A stretch of 48,711 nucleotides of DNA from Multifurca ochricompacta (Eukaryota > Basidiomycota > Agaricomycetes > Russulales > Russulaceae): positions 1-48,711 of the forward strand of contig WTXG01000265.1 of the NCBI GenBank assembly GCA_022496185.1. The letters are read 5' to 3'. Of the stretch, positions 1 through 11,700 are shown piece after piece. The notes under the pieces were generated by a model. It made no database searches and had not been told where the DNA came from. It worked only from the letters and a program-made list of their open reading frames with translations. The first letter of the stretch is position 1. Every line of letters begins with the position of its first letter. A program made the position numbers and the translations under genes.

Positions 1-120
1 ACGCATTTAACACAGGCAACCCGCAGGTGACCCGCGGGTTACCCATACCCGTAGCGACAGGTACGGGTACGGGTACGGGTACCAATGAAGATACCCAGGG
101 GTTACCCCTGCTATTCACTA
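1..120 (+). mobile_element. Right terminal segment of a hAT transposon (body lies left of the window)
   Basis: The segment holds GGGTAC/CCCGCGGGTTACCC subterminal repeats and ends in CACTA at 120, the form expected of a hAT right terminus. It is nearly the same sequence as 34083-34216, the right end of hAT-B. It stops exactly where Copia-1 LTR sequence resumes partway through the LTR (121 matches 6152 of the 3' LTR). The 8 bp CTTATGTC at 121-128 would be one copy of the target duplication; the other should lie outside the window. No coding sequence is present in this part. Confidence 0.75.
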
Positions 121-1298
121 CTTATGTCTCCTATATTTACTCCTATAGCTAAAATGTATAAAAGCCTTAGTGTAACGGGTGAAGCTCCATGTACACTTAG
201 AAACAGGAAGGGCAAAAGGAAATGACCTAAGTCATTGGGCGTACCGCGGAGGCAAACGTCACGCATCAAGTAATGACCGGGAACTGTGTCACCCACTGTG
301 GTTTTGCAACCACGATGACGGCGTTCTGAAACCGGAAGAAACTGCAGCCCCAAGAGGACAAGATCCAAAGGATCGAGTCACACAGGGAGGCAGTATACCA
401 TTAGCACTATGTATCGAACTCGTGTAGATAGTTACTCACCTGCAGCCCCAAGAGGACAAGATGGGGGCTACAGGCTGTTACAGAGGGTCTTATATACATT
501 TCTCAGTGTAACAAGGTAAGCAGTAAGTGTAAGCAAGAATCAGCAAGTATCAGTCAGCTGTATTGCTGACTGAGCCTTATCTTTGTGATTCGTAAGCTGC
601 TTTACTCTGCTGACTGATCATGCTCCACAATGTGATGTCATAATGACGTCATTGTGGAGTAGATAACTGATATGTAGTCTAGCCCTTAGGTCTGGAACAC
701 GTCTATCTACTGATACATATGATTCTGTGCTAAAATTGGCCATGGCCCAACCTGGGCCCTTATCTAGAGCTCCACTTACCTAGAACCTTCTAGGCTGGAC
801 TCCTCTTATCTTGATAACAGCTCCACTTGGTCTAGAACCGTCTAGACTGTGGGGCCTTGCCTATTGTGGTAAACACAATAGAGAATCGACTTGTTATTGT
901 TGAGTGGCTCTTGTGCTGACTAAGCAGCATGTGACTATTACATGTGACTCGGTCACATGATCCATGTCACGACTACATTCCCATGATCATGTGTTGAGAC
1001 TGCTGGGTAATCTTCCCACAGTCATGTGATCCAAAGGGGAGAAAAGAAAAGGAAAAATAAAATAGAGCCGTGACACTTAGTAGTTTGTTCAGAATTAATC
1101 ATCCAGTTTTGATCCTTTCCATCCACTTGTCTGCTTCAACTTAGTTTTCATAAAAGCGAACTTAACAATTGCTTTTACTCTTATTCGCACTTGCTCTGCT
1201 CTAGGTTGATTTCCGTGCTATCACCAACCGTACCGGCAAATTCAGCTCGCCGTACCGGACTAACACCGGTATCCCCTATCTATAGTCTATTCCCTCCA
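121..1298 (+). repeat. 5' LTR of Copia-1, split by insertions
   Basis: 121-170 aligns to 6152-6201 and 1081-1298 aligns to 6202-6419 of the 3' LTR. The 218-bp right part is collinear without gaps. 1076-1080 is the second copy of the CTTAG target site made by the inserted solo LTR. A TATA-like TGTATAAAAG lies at 155-164. The LTR ends in CTCCA at 1298, directly followed by the primer binding site. Confidence 0.88.
171..1075 (+). repeat. Solo LTR (905 bp) with 5-bp target duplication CTTAG
   Basis: The insert begins TGTAACGGG and ends GTGACA, giving TG...CA termini. It is bracketed by CTTAG at 166-170 and 1076-1080, and removing it restores the Copia-1 LTR exactly. There is no coding sequence. 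A 22-bp direct repeat occurs at 343-364 and 441-462, and a TATA-like tract lies near 491. The lack of an internal region and the 5-bp duplication indicate a solo LTR left by LTR-LTR recombination. The family is unidentified; the TGTAACG start is common in Ty3 elements. Confidence 0.85.
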
Positions 1299-1313
1299 GG
1301 TTATGGGCCCTGG
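1299..1313 (+). other. Primer binding site of Copia-1, initiator-Met half-tRNA type
   Basis: GGTTATGGGCCCTGG directly follows the LTR end CTCCA. Its complement, CCAGGGCCCATAACC, resembles the anticodon arm of initiator tRNA-Met (CAU anticodon) rather than a tRNA 3' end. Drosophila copia is known to prime from an internal cleavage fragment of this tRNA. The same sequence occurs in Copia-2 at 7858-7873. Confidence 0.75.
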
Positions 1314-1400
1314 AGTTGCAAATTAAATCAAGAAATTAGCCGAATTTTCTAAAGCATGTATCCCTAATCTACCCGTTATTGACTTATCACTTTCACCGAT

Positions 1401-4400
1401 ATGAGCATCGATTTACGCACCAACGTTGTCAAGTTAGCCGTGGATGGCTCGAACTGGGTCACGTACTGAGACAAGATGCTTTGGACATTCGACGCAAATC
1501 AATGGGACGAACATCTTACCCATACCAACATTCCCGCTTCCTACACTCAAGCTGGCGTCATCAATGGCATGACTCCGGAGCGCCGCTGGAGAGTAGAAGA
1601 ATCAGCCTTCAAGCAACTGATCGCAGTTACAGTTCCCGACCACGTATTCAATCGAGTCAAAGTCAATACAACTGCCATGGAGGTATGGGATGCTGTGAAG
1701 AAGATTTACCAGACGTGATCAGAGTTGGTACTGATCGAGATGAGCAACAAGCTGAAGAACGTGACATACGACAAAACTGAGGACATTCGCACACACTTCA
1801 CTAGGATGCACTCTATGCGGGAGGATCTATCAGCCAACAGGAAGACTCTCAGTGATCAAGAATACTATGCCATTCTCATCAATTCCCTCCCCGCTTCATA
1901 TGAAAACACTAAAAACACCATCAGTTCAATAGGGCATTTCACCACTGCCACTATCACCCTGGATGGCGTCATTGGCCTGGCAACCGATGAGTACGATCGA
2001 CACGTTATCAAGAACGGCAAGGGCAAGTCTGGCCCAGAAGAAGCGCTCACAGCAAACACGTCGAAGAAGAAGGACAAGCGCAATATTGAATGTTTCTATT
2101 GCAAGAAGAAAGGGCACTACAAGTCTGAGTGCCGGATGTTAGCAGGCAGTAACCAGTTGCAGTTGCAGGCGCCAGGACAAGCTAACAACTCCAGAGGGCG
2201 CAACAACCACAAGGCTGTGGAGAGTGCAAGTTTATCCAATGTGGACATTGAAGCATGGGCCGCCATTGAAGAAATCGATGACACTGATTTTACACCGCAA
2301 TCGGCTTACAACGCCGAAAGTCAAGTCAAATGCTCAGAAGTTGAGGTCGAGTTATACAACTCAGGAGCATCAAGACACATGTCCCCCTATCAAGGGAAAT
2401 TCACCAATTATTGCACCATTACCCTGCGTCCTATCTTAGCAGCTAACAATCGTATTTTCTATGCGATAGGTGCCGGCGATCTGCAGATCGAAGTTCCAAA
2501 CGGCAGCGTCACTACGCCAGTTCTCCTTCGCGACACACTGCACATGCCAGAAATGGCATTCACCATTATCTCGATCGCCCGGATCGCCGCTGCCGGTTCA
2601 TCAGTCTCTTTTACCAAAGACACATGCAAAATCACGAACAAGTTGGGCAAAGTTATCGGCACCATCCCGACAAGCACCAACGGCCTGTACAAGGTCGAAC
2701 ATGCCTCTTCCGCCATTCTCTCCACTGTTACTGCAAGTGCAGCAGAACAAGTCGACATTCATGCCATGCACTGGCGTCTTGGCCACATCTCGGCTGACTC
2801 CATCCAAGGCCTCATCCGCAGCAACACGATCGAAGGCGTCAAACTCATCGACGACGGATCTCCGATTATCTGTGATTCATGTGAGTATGCAAAAATGACT
2901 CGCAAGGCAATCAGGAGCGAGCGAGTTGCTCCTCCTGCGAAGAACTTTGGAGCTGAAGTCCACTCCGATGTCTGGGGACCCTCTCCTATAGCCAGCCTTG
3001 GAGGACAAAGATATTATGTAACTTTTACAGATGATCATACTCGCTTCATGCGAATCAACGTCTTGCGCACCAAGGACAAAACTCTTCCAGCTTACCGCAC
3101 CTTTGCAGCTTGGGCGCAGACACAACATGGAGCAACTATCAAGGCTCTCAGATCTGATTGCGGTGGCGAATTCACTGGATCAGAATTCACCAAACTCTTG
3201 CAACAACAAGGCACAGAATGACGTCTCACAACTCATGACACCCTGCAGCACAACGGAGTTGCAGAATCTCTTAACCGCAGACTCCTCAAGCGCGTGCGGG
3301 CTTTCCTCCACCACTCTGGCCTGCCCAAATATCTTTGGGGCGAGGCACTCTTTCACACAGTTTGGCTTAAAAACCGCACCTCCACTAGGGCTCTTGGGAC
3401 GACAACTCCTTTCGAGAAACTCTACAGCAGCAAGCCAAATTTATCAAACGTTCCAGAATGGGGACAACGCGTTTGGGTCCACTCTGATGCAGGCTCAAAA
3501 TTAGATGCACGCGGCATAGAAGGACACTGGGTGGGATACGATGCTGATAGCACTCATGCCCACAGAATTTATTGGCCACACAAGAATTCCATCTCGGTCG
3601 AGCGGAATGTCAAGTTTATAGACCCTAACGTTATGATCTACAGCAAAGCGCCGCACTTTATTGCATCGCAGCAAGTACAAGCCCCGGCACCACCACCTCC
3701 TGCTCCAGCACCACCCCCAACGCCATCTACGCCATTTTCCAGAACCACCACACAGGCCTCCACACCTTCCCCGCCAGGAGGAATGCCCTCTGAAAAGGCA
3801 CCTCTCCTACCCACCACTTCCCCTCTGCCTTCTGTTCCTCAGTCCCCTCAAGGCCTGCAACCACCATATGCTACAGAAAGCGGCGAAGAAGAAATGCCTG
3901 ATGAAGAGGCACAAGATTACTATACGCCCTCTCCGACTCCGGCGCCACCTCCGAGAGACAAAGGCAAGAACAAAGAACCAGCACCCGAACCAACACGCAG
4001 GTCAATGCGCACTTCAAAACCCTCATATTACATCACTCGAAAACTTAGAGGCAAAGCATCGCCTTACAAAGAACAAGAGGACCCGAGTACTGGCAGTGAA
4101 AAGGCACGCCGGTACTACCATCCTGACTGGCCGAGATACAGCGCCTCTAGTGCTGTAACCCCCAAGTTTGCTTACTCTGCAGATTGTGAAGATGCTATGA
4201 AGGCCGCCATCAACAATATAGAAGGCAACCCAAAGACACTCTCAGACGCGCAATCCTGGCAAGATTGGCCGAAATGGCAGGAAGCCATGGATCGCGAGAT
4301 CGACACACTTGAGAAGGCCGGAACATGGTCTACAGTCCCGCGCCCCGCTGGCAAGAACATCGTTGGCAGCAAATGGGTTTTCCGCATCAAGCAGAAATCA

Positions 4401-5783
4401 GACGGCACCATCAAGAAGTACAAGGCGCAACTCGTAGCTCACGGATTCACCCAGAGGTTTGGGGTGGATTATTTCGACACCTTTTCCCCCATCGCCAGGC
4501 TAGCAAGCTTTCGCACTATCCTTGCCTTGGCCGCCTGGCATGACTGGGAGATCAACAGCTTCGACTTCAACGGGGCATATCTAAATGGCGAGCTTGATGA
4601 CAATGAAGATATTTACATGCAGTCACCCCCGGGTTACGACACTCAAGGGGAGTCAGTCAAGCATTTACACAAATCCCTATACGGCCTCAAACAAGCCAGA
4701 CGCAAGTGGTACGACATGCTGTACTGCGCTCTCAACGATCTCGGCTTCCACATCAATGAAGCCGACCCCGGAGTGTTTTCCACTTGCAGCAGAGGACACC
4801 TGACCATTCTAGCGATCCACGTTGATGATTGCATTATCACAGGCAGCTGCAACACATTCATCGCCGAATACAAGCACAAGCTTAACGACCGTTATTCCCT
4901 CACGGACCTAGGTCCTGTCCACTGGCTCTTGGGCATCAAGATCTCGTGCAACCGTAACGCGCGAACTATCTCACTCTCCCAGACAGCCTACATCGACACC
5001 ATTCTCACCAGATTCGCACTTAGCGATTCAAAACCATACGCAACCCCGATCGTCTCAGGGGCATACTACAACAAGTCCGACGCGCCAAGTGACGCTACTG
5101 AAGCGGCGCATATGAAGAAGACACCCTACTGCGAGGCTATTGGCAGCCTCATGTACGCCTCTGTCGCCACACGACCCGACATCACCTTTGCCATATCAAC
5201 GCTATCTCAATTCCTCAAAAACCCAGGTGAAATCCACTGGCAAGCAGTGAAACAAATCTTTCGCTACCTCAACGGTACCAAGTCATACAAACTCACTTAC
5301 AGTAATCAAGCGCACGACCTTATTGGATACACGGACGCAGATGGAGTGTCACAAGAACACCACCACGCAATATCCGGCTTCGCTTTCCTCATCGACAGCG
5401 GAGCAGTCTCTTGGGCTTCGCGAAAGCAAGAGCTAATCACCCTTTCTACCGCAGAAGCCAAATATGTGGCCGCAACTCATGCAGCCAAGGAGTGCATTTG
5501 GATGCGACGCCTTCTCAAGTCCCTATTCGATATCACACTCACTCCGACACCCCTACTATGCGACAATCAAGCCGCAATCCGACTTGCAGAAGATGATAAC
5601 TACCATGCGTGCACCAAACACATCAACATTCAATTCCATTTTATTCGCCAAACGATTACCAATAAACAAATTCAACTCGAGTACTGTCCCACAGAAGACA
5701 TGACCGCGGACATCCTTACAAAGGCGCTTCCCAAGTACAAGGTTGCTACTCACATTCAAAACCTTGGGATTTGTCGCGCTTGA
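1401..5783 (+). pseudogene. Copia-1 gag-pol polyprotein with three in-frame TGA codons
   Basis: One frame runs from ATG 1401 (MSIDLRTNVVKLAVDGSNWV) to the stop at 5783, about 1460 codons with no frameshift. TGA interrupts it at 1467-1469, 1716-1718 and 3219-3221; at each, relatives have or can be expected to have Arg (CGA). Visible parts: gag with CCHC knuckle CFYCKKKGHYKSEC (about residue 230), protease site YNSGASRHM (about 320) where Copia proteins have D-S-G, the GAG_pre-integrase HWRLGH (about 455), integrase VHSDVWGP (about 520), a proline-rich linker, RT with HVDD (about 1141), and RNase H GYTDADG (about 1310). ATG 1401 was chosen because it is in frame and precedes the conserved gag motif. 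The protein would form virus-like particles and copy the element RNA; this copy cannot. Confidence 0.9.
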
Positions 5784-5790
5784 AGGGGAG

Positions 5791-6419
5791 TGCTGTATTG
5801 TGCATTCCGGACAGACCGGCCTGGCCAGAGGAGAAGGATCTTAGGAGTGTCAAGATCGCACTCGGACACAAGATTATCGCCGCGTTCATTCACGGCAACT
5901 CAAGATGCTTCGGATATTTTGGTTTCATGTTCGGAAGAGTAAACACATTTTATATCTCCATTATCATCTTATTTCATTTCGATTTTATGCAAGTGCGACT
6001 AAAACCATTACAGTTGTACATTACAGTTCTGCTCCTTTCGCGTGCCCCTTTGTCTTGCATTCTTTGCCTTGCATTTCATTCTGATTGACTTGTAGTTTAC
6101 ATTGTATGCCTCTCTGGCCAGATCTTTGGCCTCTAGTTTTGACTTTACTGTCTTATGTCTCCTATATTTACTCCTATAGCTAAAATGTATAAAAGCCTTA
6201 GTAGTTTGTTCAGAATTAATCATCCAGTTTTGATCCTTTCCATCCACTTGTCTGCTTCAACTTAGTTTTCATAAAAGCGAACTTAACAATCACTTTTACT
6301 CTTATTCGTGCTCACTCTGCTCTAGGTCAATTTCCGTGCTATTGCCAACTGTACCAGCAAATTCAGCTCGCTGTACCGGACTAACACTGGTACCCCCTAT
6401 CTATAGTCTATTCCCTCCA
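5791..6419 (+). repeat. 3' LTR of Copia-1 (629 bp)
   Basis: It starts TGCTGTATTG right after the purine tract GAAGGGGAG and ends CCCTCCA. A TATA-like TGTATAAAAG lies at 6186-6195. Over the 218 bp shared with the 5' LTR there are about 15 differences. All but one fall at dinucleotides that are TpG in one copy and CpA or CpG in the other, which points to an ancestral CpG. Confidence 0.88.
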
Positions 6420-6717
6420 ATGTATATACTCAGTATCTTGATTAATGTAAGATGCATTTTTATCTCATCAATTGTTTTATCTAAAATCTAAATGCAATCA
6501 CAATTATGTTGGACTATCTCTGTACTGGCATTCTGGTTCATAGAAAGCATGACTCAGCCACCAAAAGCCACGGCCTAAGCCGTGGCTTCAGGCTTTCCAA
6601 ACCTTAAGCCTGAGCTGTGGGCCGCTGGAAGCCGTTTTCATGGCCTATGTCGGCCCGGCTTTTTCCGGCTCAGAAACAGCCGGCTTACGGCTTTGAGCCG
6701 AGCCGTGCACATCACTA
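6420..6717 (+). mobile_element. Right end of another hAT family (AAGCCG-rich subterminal repeats)
   Basis: 6545-6717 is packed with AAGCCG/CGGCTT motifs on both strands and ends GAGCCGTGCACATCACTA at 6717. Reversed, this reads TAGTGATGTGCACGG, a hAT-like terminus. The same motif family occurs at 46795-46945 starting TAGTGTTGTGATGG. 6420-6544 is AT-rich with no ORF. Copia-1 seems to have inserted into or next to this element. The left end is not visible. Confidence 0.55.
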
Positions 6718-6895
6718 GTTGCCAGTGATGGTGTTAATACTGGTACTGATGACGGTGCTGGTGTTAGAATTGGCGGTGATACTGGGGTCCTTGGAGAGTG
6801 GGGGGGGACGGGTTCTTGATGGCAGTGACATTGCTGGTGGGTGCAGGCAGTGGAGGTGGGTGGAGGTGGAGATGGAGATGGAGTGGAATTAGGGA

Positions 6896-7303
6896 TCAGG
6901 ACGGGGGAGGTGGGGGAGGACCGTGTGCGTGCATTGGATGAAGGTGAACGGGAACCAGCCCTTCACGCTTATCTGCGTCTGCACCACCTGCAACTCCATC
7001 CAGATCCCCAACCGTATCCTTCCAAGCCTGGCTGCTGTCCGCTACAGTGGCCTCATTCTCCTCCTCGTCCTCCCCCTCTTCTTCCTCTTCTTCCTCCTCC
7101 TCTTCTTCTTCCTTGTCCTCCTCTACCCGTTTCTTCGCAACCACTTTGTCAATGCGCACAAGGTCTACACTAACAGCATCCAAATACGGTTCCACACCCG
7201 CCAAAGGTGGAGTCACCCTGAGCTCATCTCAACCCAATGCACGCGTGGTATTAGAAGCGAGGAAGGCGCATATACGGACCAATGCACGGAGCGGATCCTC
7301 CAT
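6896..7303 (-). pseudogene. Degenerate acidic ORF, unidentified
   Basis: Read on the minus strand from ATG at 7303 (MEDPLRALVRICAFLASNTT), one frame continues to 6896 with a single TGA at 7229-7231. It includes VTPPLAGVEPYLDAVSVDLV, then VRIDKVVAKKR and a run of about 12 Glu encoded by a GAA/GAG microsatellite (plus strand CTCCTC/CTTCTT tract, 7058-7125). No family was recognised. The segment before the Glu run does not look like simple repeat and could be a remnant of a host gene. 6718-6890 and 7304-7355 show nothing codable. Confidence 0.3.
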
Positions 7304-7355
7304 GACGTCCGGCGTCAGAGGTTCTAGTTGCTGCGGCGTGGCAGTGAGGGATAGG

Positions 7356-7857
7356 TGTTGAACACAGGAGATGTTTGGTGATGCTTCAGGCATCAGGTGA
7401 TTAGATTAGCTACTTTGTAGATTAGATTAGATACCGGAGTTTCGGACTATTTACACTATCATTATTACTTTCTTTCTCACATTCCGCAGTAGCTGACTGA
7501 TACACCATGTAACATGTGATTTCTGTAATGGCCAATGGCCTTTCTCCCTCATGTTTGTTGTTTGGACTCTGTCCAGCACTTGTGGACTTATTCCCAGTGC
7601 ACAGACCACCCTTGTGGACAGTATATAAGGGTGTCTGTTTCGTCTCTTCCACTTCAGAGTTCTTCTAACCTCTGAAGTGTAAGTGCATTCTATACTATCT
7701 ACTTAACTATTAGACTAACGTTCTTTACATAGAACTTTCTTTGTCTAGGTCAGTAGTATAGTAATATAGAGTTCTTCTAACCTCTGAAGTAACTTTCTTT
7801 GTCTAGCCTAACCCGCTAACTCTACAGTCAGTATGCTGCGCACATGCCTGTTTCACA
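7356..7857 (+). repeat. 5' LTR of Copia-2 (502 bp) with promoter signals
   Basis: It begins TGTTGAACACAGG and ends GCCTGTTTCACA, directly followed by the primer binding site. A TATA box GTATATAAGG lies at 7620-7629. A 22-bp direct repeat beginning GAGTTCTTCTAACCTC occurs at 7656-7677 and 7768-7789, downstream of the TATA box. The 3' partner LTR is missing, so the boundaries rest on the TG...CA ends and the primer site. Confidence 0.75.
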
Positions 7858-8792
7858 GGTTATGGGCCCTGGGCACACTTTACTGATCTGTCTTTTCTTT
7901 TGATCAGTCCAAACAACTTTCTTCAAGCTCACTGCTTCAAGACTTCATCTTTCCCAATCACCAGTCACAGTGAGCTTCGACTTTTTTTCTCTTGCCCTTA
8001 ACTGTCCACAAGGTGGTGCGCTTTATGTGCCCACCTTGATCTGTCTGGCTAGTCCCTCAGGGGATTCTTGCAAGAGGTGACAAGGGACCCTAAGCGGGTG
8101 AAACACCTTGAGTTCCTCATGTGCACTCTAAGTAAATAGTATTCTTAGTTGTAGCTGGGTTTTCGTCCCATCCATAGTCTTAGTAGGCCCCTTGCCCAGA
8201 AGGCTTGGAGCTATAGGTTCAGTCAATGCTTGGCTTGATCCATAAGCCAGGTTTAGCGACCTGCTGGTAGAGTTTAGGGTCTAGAACAAGGCATGGGTAG
8301 TCACTCCCATGACGCTTGGGCTCGATACAAGTAGGCTTGAACTACTATAGTATTTACACAGTAGCTAGAGGGTTTTGTCTCTGGGCAGAAGTACCTGCTG
8401 CTTTCATTGGGGGTTCGCCCCAACCAGAGGAAACCTAATAGTCTACTAAAGTCATGGCCCCAATCATCTAGGGCTTAATCATGGACTCCACCACCAGCAC
8501 TAGAGGAAGGGCTCTATACCCTTTGTCTCTAGTGGAACTTGCGGTTGGCTCCTCCATGACATGACTCCCCATCTATTTACACAAAGTCCCCCTGATGTGG
8601 GCTTAGGACTTGTTGTAGATGGCACTAGACAGCTTACTATACTACTTAGAAGTCGCACATCAGAGGCAGGACTTTTTTAAGTTCTGAAGCATAGCACCAC
8701 AGAATGGATGGGCCCTCTTAAATGAGACCTGGACAACTGGTTCTAACTGCTCCTTGGAACCAGGATCAACCCTTTTTAAAAAATCATCTCAA
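7858..8792 (+). other. Copia-2 primer binding site (7858-7873) and untranslated leader
   Basis: GGTTATGGGCCCTGGG at 7858-7873 is the same internal initiator-tRNA-Met type primer site as in Copia-1. The following 0.9 kb up to the gag ATG at 8793 has no convincing ORF. It probably carries packaging and leader functions. The length is on the long side for Copia elements, so an old insertion within it cannot be ruled out. Confidence 0.65.
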
Positions 8793-11700
8793 ATGTCTTC
8801 CATCGTCTTCCCTCCCACTTTCAAGTTCGACAAACTTGATGGCTCCAACTGGCAGCAGTGGTCGGTGTCCTTCACTGCCCTGCTGAGGATCAATGGGATG
8901 AAGAGGCATATCACGCATGATGCCCCTGAGTTCCTTAACCCCCCCAAGCCAGAAGAAGGAGAAAAGGATGACGAATATGCCAAGCGTTTCATGCTTTGGT
9001 CTGAGCCTATGTACTCAGAATGGAATAGGGTGGAGGAAGTCCTCATGGGAGTTCTGGTGATGGTTACATCACCAGAAACATACTCCCAGATTGCCTCTGA
9101 CAGAACTTACCCCTCTGTCAATGCCAAGTATGAGCATTTGGAATCGCTCTATGGCTCAGTAGGTAGCATGGCCACCTACAACTTGTGGTGTTCTGTGTCC
9201 TCCTTCCGCTTGGAGGAGGGTAAACAATTCAGACCCCAGTTGCAGCGTGTGTTGGATGTGAGGAGTACTCTCAAGGAAAATGGGATGGAGATCTCTGATC
9301 TCCAGTTGAGCTTCATATTGCTCCAATCCCTACCTCCATCCTACTCAGCCATTGCTGGCTCTATCCTGGTGTCAGGTCCTCCTGACCGCCTTTCCCCTCA
9401 GGACCTTGTACAAAGGTTCCTAAATGAGGAAAGCCAACTAGCTGGCCCCACAGGAAGTGGTGTTGGGGCTGCCCTTAACAAGGCAGCCCATGTCAACAAA
9501 AACAAAAATAAAAAACAAGTATCTTTCACGCCACCTCCTGCAGGTGCATCATTGTCCAATGATGTCACCTGCTTCTATTGCCAGAAGCCGGGCCACAAGG
9601 CTAATGAATGTCGGCAAAGGAAACAGGACAGAGCCAATGCTGATGCAGGCAAAAAGGGCAACAAGAGGAAGGGGCAAGGCCCCAGTGTACATAATAACTC
9701 CACACAAGTAGCTACCATAGTTAATGGTAGCAGCAGAATACAGGAGGTGCATGAGACACCTTGCATTTCACTTTATATGATGACCGAGCACACACAAGAA
9801 GTCGATGATGGCAGCAACCCTTGGATGATGGACAGTGGAGCCACCACTCACTTTACACCATACTTAGACAATTTCTCTGAGTATTTCCCACACAAGGGAC
9901 ATCAGGTGACAATTGGTGATGGCTCCATAGTCCAAGTCGAAGGAACAGGCAAAGTCATACTCAAAACTCGTAATAATTATGAGTTAGAGTTAAATAATGT
10001 CTTTTACATGCCTGGCAGTGAGAGAATACTGTCGACAAGCTGCATCACAGACAAAGGTGGCTCAGTGGAATTTTCTCCATCTGAGGTCAAAATAAAGTAC
10101 AATAATGCAATTATAGCGGAAGGTGTCAAGGCTATGGGACTCTATTGGGTCTTTGGGAAAACTATGCAGAATCTAAATACTGCTTCCCATAAATCTGCAT
10201 CAACTAGCCTTGAAACCTGGCATTTGCGCATGGGTCATATGTCAAAAGAGGCCCTCAAAAGATATGCTCCTAAGGCTGTAAAAGGCCTTAGCATTGATAA
10301 TAGCCAAGTGGAAGACAAGCCATGTTATGGCTGTGAAATGGGAAAATCACACCGTCTTCCATTCCCTCCCTCTCAAAAGAGAGCTTCAGCACCCTTGGAA
10401 GTTATTCATAGTGACTTAGTTGGTCCTCTGCAATGTACTTCAATTCAAGGGAACCTATACTTCGCCACTTTCATAGACGACTTTAGCAGGACAGCTCTAG
10501 TTGTTGCTATGAAAGCGAAAAGTGATTTCACATCGGTCTTCAGTAATATTAAGGCATTCTTGGAAAATAAAACAGACAAGAAAATAAAGACCTTACACAC
10601 AGACCAAGGTGGCGAATTTGTCAATAGGGAGCTGAAGTCAATACTTGAGCAGGCTGGCATAGAGCATAAATTGACAATGCCATATTCCCCACAACAGAAC
10701 GGAAGGGCTGAAAGGTTCAACAGAACCATTATGGAAAAGGCCACCAGTATGCTGCATCATGCTGGTCTTTCCCTTGGTTTCTGGGAATGTGCAGTGCGAA
10801 CAGCCTGTCACATATACAACAGAACGCCTATCTGCTCTAACAAGTGGAGGTGTTACGACCCTACTCTTTTCCTGACCCTTACACTGCACCTCCCCCTTGC
10901 ACCACACTTGACTGTCCATTCCCCTATTCCACCATCCCTTGACCACTTTGGCCCCAGAACCCAGATGCCTATGGCCTTGTGCCTAGGACCTTTGACTTGA
11001 TGCCCTTGGCTTACTGCCTTGGGACCCTGCCTGATGCCTGTGGCCTGTGTGCCCAGGACCCCACCCTGATGCCTGTGATATGACACTCATAGGACCCCAT
11101 TCCTGACACCTGCACCTGACCCACTGATAGTTCAGCTACTGTGCTGTTGGCTGTAGAACCCCCTTCTCCTGATGCTTGGCCTTTGTCTTGGCCAGTATCT
11201 GTACCCTGTCCCTGTGGCTGACACCCATAGGATCTCTGACACTGTCCCTGCCAATCTAATCTTCGACTTTGGCTTGTACTTGACCCTCTGCCAGTCATGT
11301 GACTCCTGGCCATGTGACCCTTGGCCATGTGACCCTTGGCCATGTGATCCTTGACCATGTGACTTTGGACCATGTGATCCCTGACCCTGATCACAGCATC
11401 TTCATCTGATCATTTACCCCTCTCTGATCACATGGCCCATCTGGCCTATCATTCGCTTCTCTGATTCCTGTGGGAGTATTCCCACATCCACCCTGACTCC
11501 TGTGGGACCTGTTATCTCCCCATTTACCCCTGACCCTGGTGGGAATCCTCCCACACTGATATGACTCCTGTGGGGCTGTCCCACATGATTATGCTTCTGA
11601 TAAGGCTTATCCTTATCATGGACTATATTTGACATCTTATCTGCTATTGGATGATAAGGACTCTGACCCTGTTCCTGATTAGCTACAAACCAGATCCCCA

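Larger units (their letters stand above)
121..6419 (+). mobile_element. Copia-1: near-complete Ty1/Copia retrotransposon, decayed
   Basis: This element has a 5' LTR (interrupted), a primer binding site, one gag-pol frame, a purine tract at about 5783-5790 and a 3' LTR. Domain order gag, protease, integrase, RT, RNase H defines Copia. The 5' LTR is broken twice: by the hAT end at 1-120, and by a solo LTR at 171-1075. The missing first 361 bp of the LTR should lie left of the hAT beyond the window. The gag-pol frame carries three in-frame TGA codons and a mutated protease active site, so the copy cannot be autonomous. Confidence 0.9.
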
